From NCBI GenBank assembly GCA_012295275.1, contig CM022666.1, positions 16,796,772-16,860,771 on the forward strand: a stretch of 64,000 nt of DNA, given 5' to 3'. Below are positions 54,718-64,000 of this stretch, piece by piece. The position numbers and the translations under genes were made by a program. The stretch comes from Chrysomallon squamiferum. Taxonomy: Eukaryota > Mollusca > Gastropoda > Neomphalida > Peltospiridae. The notes beneath the pieces are model-generated. The model had not been told where the DNA came from, did not search any database, and saw only the letters and a list, made by a program, of their open reading frames with translations. Every line of letters begins with the position of its first letter. The first letter of the stretch is position 1.

Positions 54718-55721
54718 TATCTAGATGAAACATCCAACTTGTATACAGAGGCAAACAAGATGAAACAAAATTCAGTATCTGCACAATTTGAAACAAATGA
54801 AACAGCTGATGGTTGCGATGAGCAGAGATCGGATACATACAGAAAAGCTGAGAAAATGAAAGAGAGTTCTGTGTGTGGACAGTGTGAAATATCCGATGAC
54901 TGTTCCAGTGACAGCTCAGACAGAGTTCTGTGTGTGGACAGTGTGAAATATCCGATGACTGTTCCAGTGACAGCTCAGACAGAGTTCTGTGTGTGGACAG
55001 TGTGAAATATCCGATGACTGTTCCAGTGACAGCTCAGACAGAGTTCTGTGTGTGGACAGTGTGAAATATCCGATGACTGTTCCAGTGACAGCTGAGACAG
55101 AAAACTGAAAACAAATCTATCAGAGTCAGACGATGTACAGCGCAGATTAGAAACTATTTACGTTAACTGAACAAAAACAGTCTGAGTGAATCAGAAAAAG
55201 AACTGAAGTTGGAAACAGACAGCAAGGAAAAACAATCTGAAGAATCAAAGCTTCAGGAAAATAGTTGAGAAAAGGAAGATTCTGCGTACGTAAATATACG
55301 AGACATACACGAGAATTTAACTCACAGAGAAGACAAAGAGAACGTGTTAAACAATGACACGTCTGGGAAAAGTGAAAACTTAAAATCAGAGACTGTTGAT
55401 GAAGCAAGAGATGATAACACACACAATGTTGTAAATTATCAAAATCAGTTCCCTGATTTGACATACATGAATTGTTTACAAAGAGAAAAAAGTGAGGAAG
55501 ATAAATGTGAGAACAAAACAGAAAGTGAGAAAGGGAAAGGACAGTGGGAAAGGACAGAAACCGGATCAGATAAAGATGAGCAAAACAGAAACTATTCGGA
55601 CAACTCTAATCAGAGAGAAGAAAAACAGCAGCTCGATGATCCTGTGAACTTGCACACATTCAAAACAGAAAAGGAAAAGGAAGAATTCAATGAAATTTCT
55701 GATGAAGAAAACTTCAGCTAA
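54718..55721 (+). pseudogene. Decayed continuation of the receptor cytoplasmic tail
   Basis: After the TGA at 54715-54717 the same frame stays open to 55005 with the same Glu/Lys/Asn-rich composition (SNLYTEANKMKQNS...). A 59-bp segment is then repeated about four times (54884-55093) and spoils the frame. From about 55140 coding character resumes in another frame, interrupted by TAA and a TGA at 55266-55268, and runs to the TAA before 55724 (ending SDEENFS). It contains SAYVNI (55281-55298), which fits the ITIM pattern S-x-Y-x-x-I, and LTYMNC, a Y-x-N motif. AATAAA at 56077-56082 suggests the transcript covers this region. Alternatives are stop-codon readthrough or an unseen alternative splice. 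Confidence 0.5.
54884..55093. repeat. 59-bp tandem repeat in former coding sequence
   Basis: About four copies of AGAGTTCTGTGTGTGGACAG to ACAGCTCAGAC. The unit is not a multiple of three and so shifts the frame at each copy. Confidence 0.92.
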
Positions 55722-56076
55722 TGCAAATTAGGATAAACTAGACACACAACAAACTCAAGATAAACCTGCTTATTTCAACACACAGATATACACAATGAAA
55801 GACTCATCGGATTAATGATAACATTTAAGTAAGTTAAAGCGCTTACTTTAAACCAAAAGTCTCAGTGTGAAAGAGGGACACAGGATGTGCAGGGGAGTAA
55901 ACCCAGTGTAAAGAGTTATCTCCTTTTACACAATATTCATATCGTGTGATCTCAGTTGACTGCTAGCAATTCAGAAAGTACAAACGTTTTAGTTACATTT
56001 TCCTCCTCAAAATCTGTACATATAACTGTATTAAGCTTATGTATTTGCCTTCTGAAATCTGAATATTTTGCAGTTA

Positions 56077-56082
56077 AATAAA
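56077..56082 (+). promoter_or_regulatory. Probable poly(A) signal of the receptor gene
   Basis: AATAAA lies downstream of the decayed tail and 30 bases before the (CT)n tract at 56113. No better signal lies between the stop codon and here. Confidence 0.4.
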
Positions 56083-56112
56083 ATAGTAAATATTTTTTCT
56101 TTTGTTTGTTTT

Positions 56113-56216
<104 letters not shown>

Positions 56217-56551
56217 ACACAACCTATTCCACATTGATTATACTAGAAAAGAGAACACTGCTCTCTTTGTCTCTGCAAACTAGAACCGCACCTAATTATT
56301 AGTCACGCACTGCAGACGAAATAAATATAGTTGTGCCAAAAAAGGATACATGAGTATTAAAGAAGTCGTTTAATGTATGTGATGTTATTACAGCCACTTT
56401 CTGTAGGCTCCGATGAGCCACTTTGGTATCTCGTGGACAGGTGGCTACATGTATCCCAATACATAAAAAGGAACACACAGCTAAAAAAAAATCAATGTTA
56501 ATTCAAAGATAATTAATTACTGGTATTACTTTACTTCAAGGTATCTGCTAT

Positions 56552-56652
<101 letters not shown>

Positions 56653-56734
56653 GACAAGTTTGAGAAAAACATTCTAAGTTGTGTGGTAGAGATGCAGTTC
56701 AATGAACTATGTGGTGTACGTAGGCAAACACATA

Positions 56735-56850
56735 TAGGGTTAGCGTTAGGGTCAGGGTCTAGATCGGGATCGGGGTCGGGGTTGGGGTTAGGGTTAGGGT
56801 TAAGGCTAACCGTCAGGTTTTATTAACCCTAAGCCTAAATCTACCCCTTA
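56735..56850 (+). repeat. Interstitial telomere-like repeat
   Basis: GGGTTAGCGTTAGGGTCAGG, then GATCGGGATCGGGGTCGGGG and GGTTAGGGTTAGGGTTAAGG; about 15 bp later the opposite strand form AACCCTAAGCCTAA. It resembles diverged TTAGGG repeats with a short inverted partner. Confidence 0.6.
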
Positions 56851-57109
56851 GGCACCATTAACCACAACTCTAAGACACCTCCGACCTTGACCTTCATTTC
56901 TCAGTCTCTCTGTCTAGACACTTTCCCACTATCTCGTAAATAGAGTTATAGCCCTTGGACCGTCGACTTGTCACGACTCTGTTAAACGGATCTGAAGAAC
57001 GATAACTCGTCGACGTTTAATTCCGTGTCGAAATAAATATTTTATTTATTTACAGTTACTTATTTATTTGTAAATATATATATATTTATTTATTTACTCG
57101 TGTGTTTGT

Positions 57110-57690
57110 TTGCTGCTACACGAGTGTTGCCCGACACGGGTCAAAAGTGCCGCACGCCCCACCCAAGGGGAACAACTCGTTTCCGACACGTGCACAAAAA
57201 ACGCACATGTTTTTGAAAATTTGCTCGTTTTTTTTTCAAACGCATTTTCAAAAGGTGCAGCACCTTTGGTAAATGTTGGAAACGTTTTTGCCACACTCGC
57301 CCCGACGTCGCGCACCTTTTGCACACGTCGAAATATTTATCCGGACCAAACGGAATAGTGCCACACGGATTTTCGACTTTTGAAAATCGAATTTTTTGAA
57401 GTTTCGTTGAAAATGCTAAGGGTACCTTTCTCAAAGTGCAATAACTTTTTCCGAGCACGTGGGAAAAATCGGGCGCACATACCGAAAAGTGGGGCAAGGG
57501 TTCCCCGACACGGGTCAAAAGTGCGGAACGCCCCACCCAAGGGGAACAACTCGTTTCCGACACGTGCACGAAAAACGCACATGTTTTTGAAAACGTTCGT
57601 GCCACACTCGCCCCGACGGCGCGCACCTTCTGCACTCGTTGAAATATTTTTCCCGACCACACGGAATAGTGCCACACGGATTTTCAATTT
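57110..57690. repeat. First 374-bp satellite array (about 1.6 units, diverged)
   Basis: Same unit as the array at 59535 but with substitutions and an internal deletion in the last unit. It ends in the junction ACACGGATTTTCAATTTTTTC|AACAACAACA shared with the second array. Confidence 0.9.
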
Positions 57691-58100
57691 TTTCAACAAC
57701 AACAACAGTAATAATTGACAGTGGACGGATGATACGCCGGCGGCTTTTTTCCTTTTCTCTCGTCATATTTTTATTTATTTATTTAGTTATTTATTTTTTT
57801 AAATTATTATTTTTTTCTTAATATTACTTTCTTTCTTTCTTGCTTTCTTTCTTTCTTTCTTTCTTTATTTCTTTATTTTTATTTATTTCTTTATTTTATT
57901 TATTTATTTATTTATTTTGTTTATTTATTTATTTATTTATTTATCTATTTATTTTTTTTTATTTTTTTTTTTTTCATCTGCAGTCTTAAAGGTGATATTG
58001 ACATCGGTAGTGAGTTCCGAGACCCACTTTTGAAAATATTGTTATACTTTATTACTAGGAAAGGCTGGTACCAGTAAACCTGGAATGTATAAATTACACT
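57690..58100. repeat. Flank A of the satellite element
   Basis: GACAGTGGACGGATGA, a TTTA/CTTT simple region, then CATCTGCAGTC, AAGGTGATATTGACATCGGT and AGTGAG...GGAATGTATAAATTACACTG. The same series occurs at 63640-64000. Confidence 0.85.
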
Positions 58101-58242
58101 GGGTCCATTGTAGAGCATCAGCTACATTTTTATTAAGTTCCCCTTTTATAAGTAAAAATCTTTTTCTTTGAGCTGAATTCTCACATTGCTTATTTACAGA
58201 ATTTTCATCATTTATCCAAAATAGTGACTAATGAACTTAAAA

Positions 58243-58300
<58 letters not shown>

Positions 58301-58560
58301 TAAAACAACAACAACAACAACAGTAATAATAATAGGCAGTGGACGGATGAAGCCCGACGTCTTTTTTCCTTTTCTCTCGTCCGCCGAGTGGAGTGCAGTC
58401 GACCTGACCCGACCCGACCCTACCCGAGTGTAGCCGAACGGAGCTGAGCTGAGATCGGTTCCCATGGCAACGGTGAGACGAACGTTAGAAAACTGGGTCT
58501 CGGTACTCGCTACCGATGTCAATTTCGCCTTAAAGACTGCACAAAAATTAAGAATAAAAA
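57970..58560. repeat. Imperfect inverted repeats enclosing ~450 bp
   Basis: GCAGTCTTAAAGGTGATATT and onward to GAGACCCACTTTT (57981-58035) has an inverted relative at about 58487-58545 (GGGTCTCGGTACTCGCTACC and on to GACTGCAC). Inside lies a third copy of the GGCAGTGGACGGATGA motif (58337-58350). This may be a small non-autonomous element or two insertions. Confidence 0.55.
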
Positions 58561-58837
58561 AATCAATAAATAAATAGAAAAAATTATTGACAGTGACACT
58601 TTACAGTCCATCACCACGAAAGACGAAATGCTGTTCACAACAACAACAACAAAAACAACAACAGCAGCAGCAGCAGCAGCACCAAAACCACCACCACCAC
58701 CACCACCACCACCACCACCAACAACAACAGCAATAGTGCTAATTTCGTGCAAAATGACTCGTGAACACAGGATAAGTGCGAAACCGCTGTATTATTATCA
58801 TTACCGCTACTACTACTACTACTACTACCACTAGTTA

Positions 58838-58878
<41 letters not shown>

Positions 58879-59079
58879 GATAGTACAGTACCGTAGATGC
58901 ACAGTCAGACACACATACGCATGGCGCTTTCTTTCTTTCTTTCTTTCTTTGAGTAGAAGAAGAACAACAACAACAAGATCGAATACTGCCAGCGCTTTAT
59001 TTTTCTCTTTTTATTTCTTTATTTTTCTTTTCTTTTATTTTATTAATTTTTGTTTTCATTTTTGATATTTTTTTCCAAT

Positions 59080-59135
<56 letters not shown>

Positions 59136-59246
59136 CTTGTTTGTGTGAGTGCACTGTTTAAGGTGAAATTGTCAGCGAGCCAATACTGCCGGCGTTTATT
59201 TTTATTTCTTTATTTCTTTATTTATTTTATTAATTATTAATTATTA

Positions 59247-59332
<86 letters not shown>

Positions 59333-59419
59333 TTTATTTTTTTTCTCATTTTTTTATTTTAAATTTTACATATTTTATTCTATTTTATCTATTATTTTTT
59401 TTATTTATTATTATTATTA

Positions 59420-59460
<41 letters not shown>

Positions 59461-59534
59461 TTTTGTTATTTTTTTATTTTAAATTTTACATATTTTATTT
59501 AATTTTTTTTACTTATTATTTTTTTCATTTATTA
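58240..59534. repeat. Simple-sequence region between satellite arrays
   Basis: (AAT)n at 58244-58300, (CAA/CAG/ACC)n at 58640-58730, (CTA/TTA)n at 58807-58877, poly(T) at 59082-59137 and (TTA)n at 59230-59510. A degraded flank motif (GTTTAAGGTGAAATTG) lies at about 59157. No gene. Confidence 0.85.
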
Positions 59535-62500
59535 TTATGAAAATGCTAGGGGTACCTTTTTCAAAGTGCAATAACTTTTTCCGAGCACGTGGGAAAAATC
59601 GGGCGCACATACCCAAAAGTGGGGCAAGGGTTGCCCGACACGGGTCAAAAGTGCCGCACGCCCCACCCAAGGGGAACAACTCGTTTCCGACACGTGCACA
59701 AAAAACGCACATGTTTTTGAAAATTTGCTCTTTTTTTTTTCAAACGCATTTTCAAAAGGTGCAGCACCTTTGGAAAATGTTGGAAACGTTTTTACCACAC
59801 TCGCCCCGACGGCGCGCACCTTTTGCACACGTCGAAATATTTTTCCCGACCAAACGGAAAAGTGCCACACGGATTTTCAACTTTTGAAAATCGAATTTTT
59901 TCAAGTTTCGTTGAAAATGCTAGGGGTACCTTTTTCAAAGTGCAATAACTTTTTCCGAGCACGTGGGAAAAATCGGGCGCACATACCCAAAAGTGGGGCA
60001 AGGGTTGCCCGACACGGGTCAAAAGTGCCGCACGCCCCACCCAAGGGGAACAACTCGTTTCCGACACGTGCACAAAAAACGCAGATGTTTTTGAAAATTT
60101 GCTCGTTTTTTTTTCAAACGCATTTTCAAAAGGTGCAGCACCTTTGGTAAATGTTGGAAACGTTTTTACCACACTCGCCCCGACGGCGCGCACCTTTTGC
60201 ACACGTCGAAATATTTTTCCCGACCAAACGGAAAAGTGCCACACGGATTTTCAACTTTTGAAAATCGAATTTTTTCAAGTTTCGTTGAAAATGCTAGGGG
60301 TACCTTTTTCAAAGTGCAATAACTTTTTCCGAGCACGTGGGAAAAATCGGGCGCACATACCCAAAAGTGGGGCAAGGGTTGCCCGACACGGGTCAAAAGT
60401 GCCGCACGCCCCACCCAAGGGGAACAACTCGTTTCCGACACGTGCACAAAAAACGCACATGTTTTTGAAAATTTGCTCGTTTTTTTTTCAAACGCATTTT
60501 CAAAAGGTGCAGCACCTTTGGTAAATGTTGGAAACGTTTTTGCCACACTCGCCCCGACGGCGCGCACCTTTTGCACACGTCGAAATATTTTTCCCGACCA
60601 AACGGAAAAGTGCCACACGGATTTTCAACTTTTGAAAATCGAATTTTTTCAAGTTTCGTTGAAAATGCTAGGGGTACCTTTTTCAAAGTGCAATTTTCTT
60701 TTTCCGAGCACGTGGGAAAAATCGGGCGCACATACCCAAAAGTGGGGCAAGGGTTGCCCGACAGGGGTCAAAAGTGCCGCACGCCCCACCCAAGGGGAAC
60801 AACTCGTTTCCGACACGTGCACAAAAAACGCACATGTTTTTGAAAATTTGCTCGTTTTTTTTTCAAACGCATTTTCAAAAGGTGCAGCACCTTTGGTAAA
60901 TGTTGGAAACGTTTTTGCCACACTCGCCCCGACGGCGCGCTCATTTTGCACACGTCGAAATATTTTTCCCGACCAAACGGAAAAGTGCCACACGGATTTT
61001 CAACTTTTGAAAATCGAATTTTTTCAAGTTTCGTTGAAAATGCTAGGGGTACCTTTTTCAAAGTGCAATAACTTTTTCCGAGCACGTGGGAAAAATCGGG
61101 CGCACATACCCAAAAGTGGGGCAAGGGTTGCCCGACACGGGTCAAAAGTGTCGCACGCCCCACCCAAGGGGAACAACTCGTTTCCGACACGTGCACAAAA
61201 AACGCACATGTTTTTGAAAATTTGCTCGATTTTTTTTCAAACGCATTTTCAAAAGGTGCAGCACCTTTGGTAAATGTTGGAAACGTTTTTGCCACACTCG
61301 CCCCGACGGCGCGCTCATTTTGCACACGTCGAAATATTTTTCCCGACCAAACGGAAAAGTGCCACACGGATTTTCAACTTTTGAAAATCGAATTTTTTCA
61401 AGTTTCGTTGAAAATGCTAGGGGTACCTTTTTCAAAGTGCAATAACTTTTTCCGAGCACGTGGGAAAAATCGGGCGCACATACGCAAAAGTGGGGCAAGG
61501 GTTGCCCGACACGGGTCAAAAGTGTCGCGCACCCCACCCAAGGGGAACAACTCGTTTCCGACACGTGCACAAAAAGCGCACATGTTTTTGAAAATTTGCT
61601 CGTTTTTTTTTTCAAACGCATTTTCAAAAGGTGCAGCACCTTTGGTAAATGTTGGAAACGTTTTTTGCCACACTCCCGCCCCTGACGGCGCGCACGTTTT
61701 GCACATCGTCGAAATATTTTTCCCGACCAAACGGAAAGTGCCACACGGATTTTCAACTTTTGAAAATCGAATTTTTCAAGTTTCGTTGAAAATGCTAGGG
61801 GTACCTTTTTCAAAGTGCAATAACTTTTTCCGAGCACGTGGGAAAAATCGGGCGCACATACCCAAAAGTGGGGCAAGGGTTGCCCGACACGGGTCAAAAG
61901 TGCCGCACGCCCCACCCAAGGGGAACAACTCGTTTCCGACACGTGCACAAAAAACGCACATGTTTTTGAAAATTTGCTCGATTTTTTTTCAAACGCATTT
62001 TCAAAAGGTGCAGCACCTTTGGTAAATGTTGGAAACGTTTTTGCCACACTCGCCCCGACGGCGCGCACGTTTTGCACACGTCGAAATATTTTTCCCGACC
62101 AAACGGAAAAGTGCCACACGGATTTTCAACTTTTGAAAATCGAATTTTTCAAGTTTCCTTGAAAATGCTAGGGGTACCTTTTCAAAGTGCAATAACTTTT
62201 TCCGAGCACGTGGGAAAAATCGGGCGCACATACCCAAAAGTGGGGCAAGGGTTGCCCGACACGGGTCAAAAGTGCCGCACGCCCCACCGAAGGGGAACAA
62301 CTCGTTTCCGACACGTGCACAAAAAACGCACATGTTTTTGAAAATTTGCTCGATTTTTTTCAAACGCATTTTCGAAAGGTGCAGCACCTTTGGTAAATGT
62401 TGGAAACGTTTTTGCCACACTCGCCCCGACGGCGCGCACGTTTTGGACACGTCGAAATATTTTTCCCGACCAAACGGAAAAGTGCCACACGGATTTTCAA

Positions 62501-63635
62501 CTTTTGAAAATCGAATTTTTTCAAGTTTCGTTGAAAATGCTAGGGGTACCTTTTTCAAAGTGCAATAACTTTTTCCGAGCACGTGGGAAAAATCGGGCGC
62601 ACATACCCAAAAGTGGGGCAAGGGTTGCCCGACACGGGTCAAAAGTGCCGCACGCCCCACCCAAGGGGAACAACTCGTTTCCGACACGTGCACAAAAAAC
62701 GCACATGTTTTTGAAAATTTGCTCGTTTTTTTTTCAAACGCATTTTCAAAAGGTGCAGCACCTTTGGTAAATGTTGGAAACGTTTTTGCCACATTCGCCC
62801 CGACGGCGCGCACGTTTTGCACACGTCGAAATATTTTTCCCGACCAAACGGAACAGTGCCAAACGGATTTTCAACTTTTGAAAATCGAATTTTTTCAAGT
62901 TTCGTTGAAAATGCTAGGGGTACCTTTCTCAAAGTGCAATAACTTTTTCCGAGCACGTGGGAAAAATCGGGCGCACATACCCAAAAGTGGGGCAAGGGTT
63001 GCCCGACACGGGTCAAAAGTGCCGCACGCCCCACCCAAGGGGAACAACTCGTTTCCGACACGTGCACAAAAAACGCACATGTTTTTGAAAATTTGCTCGA
63101 TTTTTTTTCAAACGCATTTTCGAAAGGTGCAGCACCTTTGGTAAATGTTGGAAACGTTTTTGCCACACTCGCCCCGACGGCGCGCACGTTTTGCACACGT
63201 CGAAATATTTTTCCCGACCAAACGGAACAGTGCCACACGGATTTTCAACTTTTGAAAATCGAATTTTTCAAGTTTCCTTGAAAATGCTAGGGGTACCTTT
63301 TTCAAAGTGCAATAACTTTTTCCGAGCACGTGGGAAAAATCGGACGCACATACCCAAAAGTGGGGCAAGGGTTGCCCGACACGGGTCAAAAGTGCCGCAC
63401 GCCCCACCCAAGGGGAACAACTCGTTTCCGACACGTGCACAAAAAACGCACATGTTTTTGAAAATTTGCTCGTTTTTCTTCAAACGCATTTTCAAAAGGT
63501 GCAGCACCTTTGGTAAATGTTGGAAACGTTTTTGCCAGACTCGCCCCGACGGAGCGCACGTTTTGCACACGTTGAAATATTTTTCCCGACCACACGGAAT
63601 AGTGCCACACGGATTTTCAATTTTTTCAACAACAA
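59535..63635. repeat. Main 374-bp satellite array, about 11 units
   Basis: Units repeat every 374 bp (e.g. the CGGGTCAAAAGTG landmark at 59641, 60015, 60389 and 60763), with very few differences between units. Each unit holds AAAGGTGC-A-GCACCTTT (e.g. 59755-59771), two CACGTG hexamers (GACACGTGCAC, GAGCACGTGGG) and a TTTTGAAAAT palindromic region. GC content is clearly above the surroundings. Open frames of up to 325 codons on both strands arise from the repeat and are not called as genes. Confidence 0.95.
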
Positions 63636-63702
63636 CAACAATAATAATTGACAGTGGACGGATGAAACCCGGCGGCTTTTTTCCTTTTCTCTCGTCATAT
63701 TT

Positions 63703-63749
<47 letters not shown>

Positions 63750-63817
63750 TTTTTTTAAATTATTATTTTTTTCTTAATATTTCATTCTTTCTTTCTTTCT
63801 TTCTTTATTTATTTTGT

Positions 63818-63848
<31 letters not shown>

Positions 63849-64000
63849 TTTTTTTTTTTTTTTTTCATCTGCAGTCTTTAAGGTGATATTGACATCGGTA
63901 GTGAGTTGCGAGACCCACTTTTGAAAATATTGTTATACTTTATTACTAGGAAAGGCTGGTAATAGTAAACCTGGAATGTATAAATTACACTGGGTCCATT
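63636..64000. repeat. Flank B of the satellite element (reaches window end)
   Basis: Near-identical to 57700-58090: GACAGTGGACGGATGA, TTTA and CTTT runs, CATCTGCAGTC, GGTGATATTGACATCGGTAG and ...ACACTGGGTCCATT at the last base. Confidence 0.9.

Noticed and set aside
56735-56815. True chromosome end
   Set aside because: Only a few degenerate TTAGGG-like units, followed by thousands of bases of other sequence.
59537-63886. Open frames of 110-325 codons on both strands of the satellite
   Set aside because: They recur identically in every unit on both strands and change frame at each unit boundary. This is a consequence of a stop-poor 374-bp repeat and not evidence of a gene.

Overview
This is a 64-kb piece of an AT-rich invertebrate animal genome. 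Spliced genes with GT-AG introns, phase-1 immunoglobulin (Ig) exons, very dense microsatellites and minisatellites, and an ICE1 orthologue all indicate a metazoan. A mollusc, probably a gastropod, is my best guess, but nothing seen here fixes the phylum.

Layout. (1) Positions 1-27378, minus strand: most of a gene I identify as ICE1, the scaffold of the little elongation complex that drives Pol II snRNA transcription. I recover about 23 exons; the last exon(s) lie beyond position 1. The N-terminal exons encode a coiled coil, one giant exon (about 8196-12419) encodes a low-complexity tail built from several unrelated coding minisatellites, and the C-terminal exons encode a helical domain. (2) 19722-20210, plus strand: a small intronless Ig-domain membrane protein nested inside an ICE1 intron. 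(3) 31891-34701, plus strand: a five-exon gene for a small membrane protein with a Gln-Tyr-Pro-Pro-Pro-Gly (XYPPX-type) repeat. (4) 36753-38738, minus strand: a three-exon secreted Ig-like protein. (5) 43306-54717, plus strand: a 16-exon Ig-superfamily receptor of about 952 residues with three Ig-like domains, a stalk made of many phase 1-1 mini-exons, one membrane helix and a long acidic cytoplasmic tail. A decayed continuation of the tail, including an ITIM-like motif, lies in its 3' region. (6) 57110-64000: two arrays of a 374-bp satellite, each followed by the same flanking sequence, so the satellite looks like part of a larger dispersed element.

The strongest general observation concerns the minisatellites beside exons. 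Many are tandem copies of an exon-intron boundary, carrying the splice acceptor plus the start of the exon or the end of the exon plus the donor. This is seen in at least three unrelated genes. In the Ig receptor about 25 decoy acceptors precede exon 3, and in the secreted Ig gene three acceptors are spaced exactly 60 bp apart in frame. A second strong observation is an apparent U12-type AT-AC intron in ICE1 with a consensus donor and branch site. Exon calls were made by eye from splice signals, phase continuity and protein character, without transcript evidence.
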